Shown here: piece after piece, positions 1-9,830 of the stretch
Numbering within the stretch: position 1 is the stretch's first letter
Layout: each line of letters starts with the position of its first letter
From: Chara braunii
Lineage: Eukaryota; Streptophyta; Charophyceae; Charales; Characeae
Assembly: GCA_003427395.1 (NCBI GenBank)
Contig: BFEA01000025.1
Span: 3,162,782-3,196,769 of the forward strand
DNA length: 33,988 nucleotides
Direction: 5' to 3'
Program-made: the position numbers and the translations under genes
Notes under the pieces: generated by a model
The model's input: only the letters and a program-made list of their open reading frames with translations
Databases searched by the model: none
Told to the model about the DNA's origin: nothing

Positions 1-7
1 GCACATG

Positions 8-9
<2 letters not shown>

Positions 10-85
<76 letters not shown>

Positions 86-86
86 A

Positions 87-116
<30 letters not shown>
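10..116. repeat. Compound microsatellite (CT)n-(CA)n-(AATC)n
   Basis: Seen directly: a CT run from about 10 to 64, a CA run to about 85, then seven to eight AATC units to 116. No gene is expected; the Ser/Leu and Thr/His peptides it encodes are artefacts. Confidence 0.97.
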
Positions 117-117
<1 letters not shown>

Positions 118-395
118 TCCTTTTTTTGTTTTTAAATTTTGCATCTGCTTTTTTTTTTTGAAGACCTCATTTCCCTGGAAAAAAACAGATTCATTTAAAA
201 AAAAAACACAGGTCGACTCGGGGACCATATATCTCATGACAAAAAATGACAAAAAAAAAAATCAACTTTTCTTTATATATATATTTTCAATTTTATTTAA
301 ATCGATTGTAGTTTTTGATTTTTTAAAAATCTTAAACAAAGTCGGATTCCAAAAACAAAAATATTGGAGTGTAGGGTTTTCGAAGCCCTACACCC

Positions 396-434
<39 letters not shown>

Positions 435-574
435 CGTATTTTTAGGGGGGGGGAGAAATATTGAAAAACCAGGCCGCGAACTGGGCCTCATCGACCGCGG
501 TCGCGACCGAGAATCTCGGCCTCAGCGGCCGAAATGCCCGCGGCCTAGGTCGCGGGTGTCACATAGTCATCCAT
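117..574. other. Non-coding flank with (TA)n tract and GC-rich block
   Basis: A/T-rich sequence holds a (TA)n run at 398-431, a short G run near 447, and a GC-rich block at 470-570 with small palindromes (for example CCATGC-AAT-GCATGG near 572). I see no supported gene. The LINE-A homology stops at about 575, so this is either unrelated flank or sequence joined by a deletion. Confidence 0.7.
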
Positions 575-2965
575 GCAATGCATGGAGACTCCGGAGGGCG
601 TCGCCCTTGATAATGAATCCACTATCCTTGTGTTTTGCTCCCCCAGTTGACAGTTATATCTGAGACCTTAACAAACTTATTCATCATTGATTGGATTTCC
701 TCCATGTTGTTGTGTGTGGCTTCTGCCAGTATTGTGAGGTCGTGTGCAAAAAGGGAGCAAATGGGGATTGCGTCCTCCGGGATGTGTGTGACTTGGATTT
801 TGGTGATGTTCTTGTTTGCCCGGAGGGTAGCCACTAGCGCCTCCATGATGACCAGGAAGAGAAAGGGGGCAATTGGGTCCCCTTGTCGAACCGACCATTC
901 CAGACGTAAAGGAGGTGTCAAGCTTCCGTTGATCTGAACACAAGTTGTTGCGTTATGATGCAGAATTCGTATCCAGCGTATGAAATCCGGTCCAAATTTT
1001 ATTTTTTCCAGGCACCTGTCCAAGAACAGCCAGTCCACATGGTCATAGGTTTTTTCGAAGTCTATGAAGACGAGGGTTGCGTTCTGCTAGGAGTGTTTTG
1101 TGAGTTGGAGTACTTCATGGATTAACAGGATGTTCTCTTGTATGTTTCTATTTTCCATGAAGCCTGTTTGTGAAGGATGGATAACTTCGTCCATGACAAT
1201 CACTGAGATCATCCTATTAGCTAAGGCTTTAGACATAATCTTATAGACCACTGTGAGTAGGGTGATCGGGCGGTAGTTTCTGATGTCAATTTTGTTCCCT
1301 TTCTTGTATAGGAGGGTCAGTACCGCTTGCCCCACCCTTTCCCCCATTCTTCCTGTGAGCCATACTTTTTTATAGAAATCCATGATGTCTTGGCTCAGGA
1401 AACCCCATGTGGATTCCCAGAATTCTTTAGGAAAACCGTCAAATTCCAAACGTTTTTTTTTCCTTCATCTGGAGGAGGGCAGTCCATATTTCTTGTTTGG
1501 AGAGTGAAATTTATGGGGATTCCCGTTGTTCATCGGTTAGGGTTTTGTTGAGTGGTTGGAGGAATTTTGTTAGCAGGTGATTGTGTGTGGTGAGTCTGAC
1601 CTATCTATGTGCAAGGAGAAGAGATCTTTATAGAAATCATTTGTGATTTTGGTGCACCTCGTCGTGGTCACAGTCGGGTCCGCCTCTCTGGCGTTTGGTT
1701 CGTAGAGTGCCTTAATCGTGGTTCTTTTGAGGCGTGTCCTGGCTAAGCCAAATTTTTTTGAATTCATCAGGCCTTCTGTGGAGAATCTGGACAGTCTTGC
1801 CCTCGTTTGGGCTCCCTGCCATTGATACCGTGCATGTTGCAAGAGCTGGTTTTTCAGGTCTAGTATCTAGTTCTTTAATTCGGGGGATGGTTGTTCCTGC
1901 CCTTGCGATATTTGTTTTTGTTCTGCGTCTGCCAAGTTGTGCATTAGTGTGATCTCCTGCTGATGTCTCTGAGCGGCCAAAAGTTTTGAGTATTCATTAC
2001 ATTTTCTAGCTAGGAAGAAGAGTCCGTTGTTGAACCATTTGATTGTTGAGTCGTGGTGGGGGCGTTGGTCTTTCTAGTAGTCTCATGCTTGCTGTAGATA
2101 TGTGAGGAACACTTGGGACTTGAGAAGCGAGGTGTTAAGTTTGTAATAGCTAGTTCCTTGGTCTGTTTTTTTCCGGAGGTCCATACAACCATATACATCC
2201 TGTGGTCAAGGCCTGGGTGCGGGCTGGTTGGTAATATGGCTGTTGTAGTAAGCCCTCCTCCCAGGTCTTCAGATGCCAGGATGAGATTGATTCGGGATTT
2301 AGAAAGTCTTGTCGGGTCATTATTTCGAAAACAGGTAAAAGTTTTTTCAGTCGGGGAGGTACGCCTAAATGTATCAAAAAGTGCAAGCGAGGTGTACAAG
2401 ACCCTCATCATTTGTTCATCCTCTTCTGCATTGCGCACGGTGGCCGGATATATCTTCCAGCGGTCTAGCCATTTGTCCGGCGCCGCATTAAAATCGCCCG
2501 CTAGGATCGTCGGGATTCCGGGGTTCGGGATTTTTTCGATTTTCTCGAAAAAGACCCTTCTCTCACTGGATTCGTTGGGGGCATACAGGGATACAACGCT
2601 CACAATTTCTAGTTCCAGGATTCCCAACACCTTGACCCATCTTCCTTCCTCCTCGTCTTTCTCCCAGTTAAGCACCTCCAGGCGTGACTCGGGCGGGATC
2701 CAGATTGCTACCCCTGCACTCCTCGGCCTGGGGGCGAATGCTTGATAGTTTTGATAAGGCCAGGCCTGCCTGTGGGCCCTATGGTGTTCCGGTGTATCCA
2801 TTAGGTGGGTTTCCTGGATGCAGATCACGTCTGGCTATGTACGACTCCCCACCCCCCGCATTAAGTCCCATAGTGCGTTGATTTTCTCTGGATTGCGTGA
2901 TGTCAGACCATTCACGTTAATCGATCTTAAATCCAGGTCCGCTTGTTAGAGGGTATGTGTCTATT
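575..2965 (-). pseudogene. LINE-A ORF2: APE-type endonuclease and reverse transcriptase, broken and 3'-truncated
   Basis: ORF2 nicks target DNA and reverse-transcribes the LINE RNA. From the 5' side I see an endonuclease (2965-2150) starting RSINVNGL, then CIQETHL, LAGDFNAAPD, SRINLILAS and GLDHRM; the usual SRID aspartate is Asn here. A spacer follows with frameshifts near 2140. The reverse transcriptase (about 1450-620) shows NYRPITLLTVVYK, FIDFEKTYDHVDW, SVRQGDPIAPFLF and SLFAHDL. The last is the FADD catalytic box with its first Asp changed to His, so the enzyme should be inactive. In-frame stops occur near 2843, 1087 and 622. Homology to LINE-B continues through WIHYQGRRPPESP and ends at about 575. 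The start is taken by alignment to LINE-B, not from an intact ATG. Confidence 0.92.
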
Positions 2966-3004
2966 TTCTGTTTCTACCATATACCACTTCCACCCACTCC
3001 ATCG

Positions 3005-4021
3005 TTAGTTATGCGTCCCGTTTGTCCGAACTTTTTTTTGTTTTTTACTATGCAAGGGAGTCCATTCCTGTATCTCCCAGTCTACTCCCTTGTTGAGGAT
3101 ATTTTTCCTCAGCATTGAGCAGATGCATGTGAAGAGATCGTCTGTTAACCAGACTTTGATGGGTTTTATTTTAAGTTGTTGGGTATCCAGGAGCATGTTA
3201 TGCGTGTGCCATTTCAATCCAGCTTCTTTGTTGTCTTCGAACCTCACATAGAGGTCCTTATATGTCATTCTCAAGTTCTCCGATGTCACATTGATGGTTG
3301 CGGTTGCTCCTGGTTCGTAGTGATTGGTGATGAAATCCATAATGTTGTGGGATCGCAGCACCCTTTTTTTTTGCATGTGTCAGTCGTGTAATGTCACTCT
3401 GCCATAGGTGGGGGCATATAGGTCGTCCTCGTCGGCCATTGACAGGCCCAGCTCCCATCTCCCGATCTTTTTCCTAATTGGCAGTACCAGGACTCTATCA
3501 TTCTCCGGCAAGCTTTTGTGGTAAAGCCCTCTTTCGATTAAGTGGCGCATCTTAGCTCGCTTTGAAGTCCCTAACTCATCCTCTGCTTTTGAGACTACGC
3601 CTTCTTCCTGGTTGGACTGTGTCGAGTGTCTGTCTGGCTGTGTGTGGTCAGGAGGGTGAGGGGGAGGGGGGGGTGTCTCTACCGGGGGCTGGAATTTTTA
3701 TGCACTATACTCCAGACTCTGTAAAGCACTTGTTTCAAGTCCATGTTCGGAGATAGACCTTGCCCCAAGGCGTGTTTCAGGCTAGGGCTCTCGTCTAATA
3801 GGGAGAAAAGTTGGACATAGGCATTGTCCCAATAAGAGTCCGATTGGTCTGTGTACAATGCCTGAAGTTGGCCGCGTAACCATTCGGCAAGGTCTCTCAA
3901 TTTGGTCTCGACGTCGTCTTCGCTTTGCGCCCCCCAGGCTCTAAGCGTGTTGTCCGTTATTTCCTCATCTACCGGCCCTGTCGGTGTTGCCCATTCCATG
4001 GGTTGGGGTCCAAAAGCCTGA
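3005..4021 (-). pseudogene. LINE-A ORF1, 3' half (helical domain and C-terminal domain)
   Basis: The C-terminal half of the LINE ORF1 protein, expected to bind LINE RNA. At 4021-3680 a helix-rich domain (TKLRDLAEWLRGQL ... LKQVLYRVWSIV) aligns with LINE-B residues around 26600-26840 (ILKLADWLLCNLK ... WLEICTKLLFIV). A low-complexity linker follows, then at about 3500-3010 a C-terminal domain (RVLVLPIRKKIGRWELGL ... KDLYVRFEDNKEAGLKW ... LKIKPIKVWLTDD) matching LINE-B 28210-28670. I cannot name either domain. A stop or frameshift lies near 3380-3460 at an A-rich run. The ATG at 4047 is not the true start: it lies in the transposon's inverted repeat, and the real frame comes from 13084 across the insertion. 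Confidence 0.85.
4019..4021. repeat. Target-site duplication TGA, left copy
   Basis: TGA directly abuts the left inverted repeat (AACAGCG...). The same TGA follows the right repeat at 13084-13086. Deleting 4022-13083 plus one TGA rejoins LINE-A ORF1 in frame (minus strand DPFC joined to QAFGPQP), which fixes the length at 3 bp. Confidence 0.88.
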
Positions 4022-4093
4022 AACAGCGATTTCGTCAAAACGGACATTTTATAGTTTTTGAACGAAATTTAAATTGTCATTTTCGTGGTGATT
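4022..4093 (+). repeat. Left terminal inverted repeat
   Basis: Starts AACAGCGATTTCGTC and pairs with the reverse complement of 13012-13083. There is one mismatch in roughly the first 50 bases and several further in. Such ends are normally bound and cut by the transposase. Confidence 0.93.
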
Positions 4094-4159
4094 TAGGGTC
4101 AAAAATGCATTTGAATTTGGGGTATGGGTATACGTGCAAGCAGTGCAGCAAGCATTGCA

Positions 4160-4236
4160 AGGGTAAGGGTTAAGGGGTAAGGGGTAAGGGGTTTGGGGGT
4201 AAGGGATAAGGGGTAAAAGACAAGGGGTAAGGGGCA
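4160..4236 (+). repeat. Subterminal G-rich TAAGGGG repeat
   Basis: About ten imperfect copies of a 6-8 bp unit (TAAGGGG, GGGTAAG) lie about 140 bp inside the left end. Subterminal arrays are often transposase binding sites (inference). The array could also form a G-quadruplex. No matching array is evident at the right end. Confidence 0.8.
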
Positions 4237-4319
4237 GGAACTTGGAGCAATGGTTGTCATCTTCTATACACTGTTTCCATGACAAACAATTTAATGTTAC
4301 CCACATCCATCCGCATGTA

Positions 4320-5243
4320 ATCACAATATCCAGCAGCAGGTTCATATTACTCGCGAGCCACTGTGTCCAAAGCCATTCGACGACGTATTGCGGGTATGTC
4401 ATCAACGGTGAAAGAGAAAGGCGGAAGGTGACCCCTTGCCAGTAGCGATGCGTATGCGAGCATGAAGACCCCACACGAGCTAGTGTCACGTTGTTTCGGG
4501 ACGTCCTCTACGGTCCATATGTGATTAAACGGTTTCGTGTTCACCTCTTTGCCTTGCTGAATCGATCTTTTAAACAAAAACTTTGCAAATCCGCCGGTCA
4601 CTTTGGCTGTCAGTTCTTTGTCGTCAAGTGGTTCGTGTGTGCGATATGGAAAGGGGCAATTATCAAGTCCATGTCACTTATTATAATGTCATTCGACCAG
4701 TGCTGCACCTCTCGCTCTTGATATCTCATTTCGCTGTCGAAAAGTCTAGCGAAGAAAAACGAACTCAGCACTGATATTCTAGGAATGCGACCCATTTCCG
4801 ATTCTAATCATGGTTTCGTTCTCGGCGTCGCATTCTACGTGTGTGATTCTACACTAGTTGTCTAGTGCGATGAGGTTCAGGTAGAAGTTGACGACGTTGT
4901 CATTTAACCAGTTTCGCTCGTCGACTAGTAAAATAAATTCGTCTCGAGTTAGCTTCAATACTTCGTTCGTCCCATGATTGTGTGTGCTCGCTGTTGGGAA
5001 CCTTTTCCCGTACTCCCGGCATACATGTGAGAGTGCTTTCATCTCCTTCTCTGATAAAGACGATGTTGCGAGGCGCATTGTCCACCCTCTTTTGCACTTT
5101 CTTATATCCGTTGTTGTAATTTGCACTGCACACGACAAGCACGACGAATACGACATCGACGACGGTGTAAACAACGGTGACCGAGGCGGACAGGGGTGTA
5201 AAAAATGGTCGCCCTTACAATAAAGTAAGAAACGGGTGGGCAC
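4320..5243 (-). pseudogene. Ulp1-like (C48) cysteine protease of the transposon, broken
   Basis: Ulp1/SENP proteases cleave SUMO and related proteins, and transposons of plants and fungi often carry them. At about 4911-4861 the sequence reads ERNWLNDNVVNFYLNLIA, matching the Ulp1 WLND..INFY segment. It continues through a W-containing stretch ending APFHIAHTNH (about 4690-4630), where the catalytic His is expected. At about 4500-4455 PKQRDTSSCGVFML is the Gln/Cys active-site segment (Q....(D/S)CGVF). Stops near 4856, 4780 and 4760 and a frameshift after TNH separate these parts. I could not find the catalytic Asp (usually YYDS), so a short deletion is possible. The N-terminal limit is uncertain; homology begins near 5110. 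It lies downstream of the methylase-like gene on the same strand, so the two may have shared a transcript. Confidence 0.8.
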
Positions 5244-5274
5244 GCGGTGTAAAAACCGGGGAGGGCGACCATTT
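5203..5274. repeat. 13-bp inverted repeat between the two minus-strand transposon genes
   Basis: AAATGGTCGCCCT at 5203-5215 is the exact reverse complement of 5262-5274, separated by 46 bases. It lies in the 460-bp spacer (5244-5703) between the methylase-like gene and the protease gene, where I find no other coding signal. A terminator, a processing hairpin or a small foldback insertion are all possible. Confidence 0.6.
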
Positions 5275-5703
5275 GAGATACTTGTACATGGGCAAGTGCC
5301 TTAGCATAACATGCTAAACGAAAATGATGTATTCAAGATACGTCATCAATGTTTCGCTAAACTTACACTTAGATGGACGACAACACTTCGGGACCAATAA
5401 ATCCTGACTTCTGCCCCCTTTCATTACCGTACCCCAACGGCATACATGCATATACACAACGCAACATATTGACGAATATAGAGAGACACACACGCATACT
5501 ACGACACGCTCTTGTTCACCACACAATTTTCTTGTCAACAATTAAAAGGTCAAATCCCGAAAATTGAACACTAATGAGTCTGCAGGTCGATTGTACACAG
5601 GAACAAATTTCGCCCACAAACCCAGATTTCAAACAAATGAGCACACACACGAAAACATTAAATTTCCCCGCGAAGAGGATTCCCCTCAAGTTCATTCCCT
5701 GTC

Positions 5704-8700
5704 TCACCCCTCATTTTTTGTACGCGTGGGATCGCTCACGTCCTTTCCGCCTTCTACCCCATCCTCATTGTCCGTCGTCATGTCCTCAATATTACGAGAA
5801 CGTGGAGACCCCCCTGCATTTCCCCCATTCCCGTCATCCCCTGTGACCCCTCCCTGTGGTGTTGTTGTACAGTGTGCGTCACCTTTGCTAGTGCATGTGG
5901 GCGGATGCAATGACATCCCCGTGACGCCCATCCCAGCAGTGGATTCTGACACCATCTCCGATGTGCCTGCCAGCGCCGCACCTGTCGCGAGGAGACTCCC
6001 GTATGTAGCGCCCGCATCTGCCGGCTTGTCGAGTGACACTTTTTCACCTTGTGATGTATCCCCCGTTGCGACAGAGATGGCTCCGATGGTGTTTTTGCCT
6101 NCGGGCGTGTTCCCCGCCTCTGGCAACGGAGGCTTCACGCCCAACGTTGTCCCGCCATCTTCCCTTTGTTCACCCATTGTGTCCCCTGTGGCCGCCTCGG
6201 GCACCGGGGCGGCATCTTCTCGGGAGTCCACGTCCATGCTCTCGAGCGCGGCGACGCACTCAACCTTCCAGTCAATCTTGTCGTACGAGGGGATCGACTG
6301 CAGCTCGTAAAACTTGTGTGAGTACTCTAACTGCCGAGTGGCTCCCAAGGCGTCGAACAATTGTTTCGCCTTTGCCGCGATGGATGTTTCACTCTCCCCG
6401 GGGTTCTCTTTCTGACAGCGGTATAGTATTGATTGCTCCGTCGTCTTCAGCCAGCTGTCCTTTCGCATGCGGGCAAACGGTCTCCAACCCTTCGAGACAT
6501 ACTTCACCGCCATTTTCCACTCCCCGCCTTGGATACATGGCTCGAAAATGTCGTCATGCCAAATGATATCATGGCCTCACTTGTCCTCACTAGTGCAGGA
6601 GTATTTGTCATCCAAGAAATACACATTGTTTGGATCCACACAAAATCTGGGAGGAATCGGATCGCCTGGCGCCATCTTCGTTGGCTGAGCAGGAATATCA
6701 AGGTCATCGTCTTCGTCATCTTCCACAGGCGTACATACAACCCGGTCCACACCCGAGGCCACACTGTTCGCGGGTGGCAGGTTCGAGCATCCCTCTGATT
6801 GACCCGGTCCATATCCCTTGACGTTGTGCTCCATGGGAGCGGACTTCCCACACCACCCGGTTGCATTGGTGTCCTTTTCGATCTCGAGGTCGGAGTCCGA
6901 CGAGTCTTCCTCGTTGTCAACGGGGTTAAAGCCTTCACCCGATTTAGCGAGGTCTGCATAGTCCTTAAACGTCAGTTTATCTTTGTGAAGATCAAACCTC
7001 AAGATCTCGCATCGAGCAACGAATGTCTCGAAGGCGCCAGTTAGAGCTCCGTGATAATGTTTGAGGGCCTCGATCACCTTGGCTTTCCTATATATGTATC
7101 CCCCATCAAGGTGTTCATCCGGCGCATCGCGGAACAGGTATTCCCACACCTTCAGTCTTTTCGGTCCCAACTTGTGGTACATATCCCTGTTCGTGCGATG
7201 TGTGGCACGCGGCTTCTCGAGGTGGCACTCGAATCTCCCATCCTTAACAAGTATGTCGACGAACTTTGTCAAGTATGCAATGTCCTTGGCCGACTCGTCA
7301 CAGGCAATGACATTATTACCTGCAAGCAAGAACTTCCATACAAGACCCGCGTGCGCCCTACCCAGCAAAAGCACACCTTCCGCCTCTCCTACGAATGAAC
7401 TGCACAACTTCCGCAACTTGCCAGGTTCTCGCTCCCAAATTGAATATGCGGCACTTTCGTCGCCTTCGACGCCATCGTGTTTTCCGAGACACTTCCCGAA
7501 CTTTTCCTCCACAACATGCACTTCGGTGAGATCGTTCTGAAGTCAGGGTGCGACAATTACTTTTTTCAGATCCCCTCCTTCACCGTGCAGCACGATCGCC
7601 ATCAGGTTCCGACTGCTCGTAGTGATGTTGCCGTACCTTGTGACGTCGCTCGGCGGCCTGTCCATGCGTTTCCATGACCCGGGGATGAGCTCGATGTCCT
7701 CCCAACGGTACAATTGACGCAAGACATCACTTTGCACATTCTGTGGTGCAAAGAAGAAGAGGACTCAATTTGGACCACAACACTTCGCCATCATTGCGTA
7801 CAGTGCATCGAAGTCCTGCGAGGTCCATGCAATGCTGAAATTTGCGGCCGAGATGTCCACGATGGCGGGCCTGCATGCCATTTTTTGTGCGGCTGCGACG
7901 ATGTCGACGGGCGCCTCCATAACCTCCTTTGACCGCATGCATACAGGAAGCAATGTGGTCTGCCTGCGGAGTTTGTCCCACACAAGATGGTGTGCACTGG
8001 AGGCGATCCGTTTCACCTTCGCTCGAAGCATATCGAGCTTATCGATCGTGGTGTATATAAAGACCTTGAAGTGAAACGGAGCCCCCTTGTACATCACTTC
8101 TGTAGGCCCCAAGCCCGCACCTTGTCTCGCCTCCTCCACTCCTCCAAGTCGCCGAGGGATCGTCTTCACTAAGTTGCTATGCAACTTCTCCCGTTGCGTC
8201 TCCCATTCATCTGCGCATAACCCGTTTGAAGCATACCTCTCTTCCAAGTCCTTTTACGACATGAAGAAGTCGTCGTTCCATTCGTCCCCTGCCCTTCCCT
8301 CGGCACGAAACATGACGTAGTTGAACATGCGGACCATTTATCTCTCCTTGCGCATAATGTCGAGGAGGCACTCTGTGTTCACCCTCTGAGGCGTGACTTT
8401 CACTTTTGTTGCTACCACTTTCCCCGACATGAGCAGGAGTATCGCGACTTCTCTCTCGCGACATGTCATGTCTCCGAAGTTTTTGAAGTACGTAGGAGAC
8501 AAATCCTTCCAGGACACAGTGGAGCCCTTGGGACCACCTCTCCCATATATGCAATGGTACAGAGTCCGTTGTCCCTTGTTCTCGTCAGTGTACGGGCCGG
8601 GCAGGCGCCCCTCCATCCTCCCCAACATCTCAAGTGGGATCTTGCCGTCGCCGATTGGCAGCTTACCCTCCTCGAACATCGAGAATAACTTCTCCACCAG

Positions 8701-8925
8701 CGGCCAAACCGTGCGGGTGGACGTGGCGAGGTTCAGGTACCCCCGAAGTTTGTTACTCCAATCCTTGTTGTATTCGTTGTCGAGCGCCTGTTTCACGAAC
8801 GCCTTGTCGCACGCCTTCCCCATGCAGGCCCTCAGGAAGTTCTGCCACGTTTTCTGATGCGCAACGGCGACGGCATCCTTCTCGCTGACCTTAGCTTTAG
8901 GTGCCTCGATCGCGGGTGCAGGCCG
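5704..8925 (-). pseudogene. Large transposon protein with N4/N6 DNA-methylase-like core
   Basis: A single minus-strand frame runs from about 8925 to the stop at 5704 (about 1,070 codons), broken only by in-frame stops at 8338, about 8284, 7765, 7543 and 6577. One ambiguous base is at 6102. The N-terminal third is not recognised. The middle (7862-7320) has the order of beta-class DNA methylases. First comes AIVDISAANFSIAW.SQDFDALYAMMAK with PNRVLFFFAP, in the place of the DPPY catalytic segment. Then come EREPGKLRKLCSSF and VLLLGRAHAGLVWKFLLAGNNVIACD, in the place of the FxGxG SAM-binding segment. Neither DPPY nor a clean GxG is present, so a catalytic role is doubtful. The C-terminal 400 residues are acidic and low-complexity with a conserved-looking KGWRPFARMRKDSWLKTTEQS segment. 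The methylase call is inference from motif order. Confidence 0.6.
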
Positions 8926-9641
8926 ACAACTGTGGGGGACAAAACAAAAACAAGTATGTGTTCGCCTTCATGGCCATGCTAGTCAAATTTCGTATATTCG
9001 AGGTCGTCAAAATGGGGTTCATGATAGTGGGTCACACATACACAGACATAGATGCGAAGTTCAACTTGTTTGCAAAAAAGTTGAGCGGTTGCGATGCGTA
9101 TACCATGGATGAACTCTTCGATGTCCTCAAAGCGTCCTGCGAAGAGGAAGTCAATTGCACATTGCTCACTGAAATTGCTGACTGGAAAACCGTCATAGAT
9201 CCATACATCGACCATAAAATCAAGGGTCATGCCATGCCACACCTCTTCCGATTTTACATGGATGGGGACAATCCCGCCATGATGTATAAGGAGTTCTACA
9301 CTGACAAAAAGTGGGAGCCGGACACTGGCCCTGTGTATTGGTTTGTAAAGGATGCAAACAACGGGTGGGCAGGGCCTCAATAGGATTTCCAACCTTGTCG
9401 TCAGTCGCCTAATCCACTGGCAGGCGATTTCGTTAACGGGATGGCGGGGATACGTGTTCTTCATAAATCGTCGGAGAATACACAAAACCAATGGGTGACG
9501 CAAGACGAACACACAAGAGCGTTATCTAATAGTAGTAATTAGTAGTAATATTCTGTAATGTAAATTATTTTATTTCTTTCTATTTCTTAGTTGATCTATT
9601 GATTCTTAGATGAGTGAAATTACATTGAGTGTTTGGATGAT

Positions 9642-9679
9642 GGGGGTATAGCTCAGCTGGTAGAGCGCTGCTCTTGCAA
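9642..9679 (+). tRNA. trnA-UGC: Plastid-type tRNA-Ala(UGC), first exon only
   Basis: The 38 bases run from GGGGGTATAGCTCAGC through the D arm (GCTCAGCTGGTAGAGC) to CTCTTGCAA, ending just after the anticodon TGC. This is the length and break point of exon 1 in the intron-containing plastid trnA gene. The second exon is not in the window, so it cannot make a tRNA. A few bases differ from the common land-plant sequence. Confidence 0.88.
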
Positions 9680-9830
9680 GTGTGTCGAGAATGTCTAGAT
9701 TTTGAGGATACTCAGTAATGAGTGACAAGGATAGCTTGTTGTCTAAATTAGCGTCTTACCTCAAAGTAGAACGATTGAGGGATAACGAAACATGACGCTT
9801 TTAACTTTGTTAAAAAAAATATATTTTTCA
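9680..9830 (+). other. 5' part of the trnA group II intron
   Basis: Directly after the exon the sequence begins GTGTGTCGAG, fitting the group II intron 5' consensus GUGYG. The following 150 bases (to the A-rich run) plausibly form part of domain I. Domains V and VI and exon 2 are absent. The 3' limit is approximate. Confidence 0.65.

Noticed and set aside
5-445. Open frame of 146 codons with Ser-Leu, Thr-His and Tyr-Ile runs
   Set aside because: Its product is the translation of microsatellites and A/T-rich sequence.
4160-4236. An interstitial telomere
   Set aside because: The unit TAAGGGG is irregular and is not the plant TTTAGGG unit; its position inside a transposon end explains it better.
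4049-4489. Minus-strand frame of 146 codons near the transposon left end
   Set aside because: It runs out of frame through the end of the Ulp1 remnant and the TAAGGGG array and encodes Pro/Leu/Tyr repeats.
8979-9512. Minus-strand frame of 177 codons
   Set aside because: Antisense shadow of the transposase-like frame, whose motifs are on the plus strand.
9642-9679. A functional tRNA gene
   Set aside because: Only exon 1 of an intron-split plastid tRNA is present.
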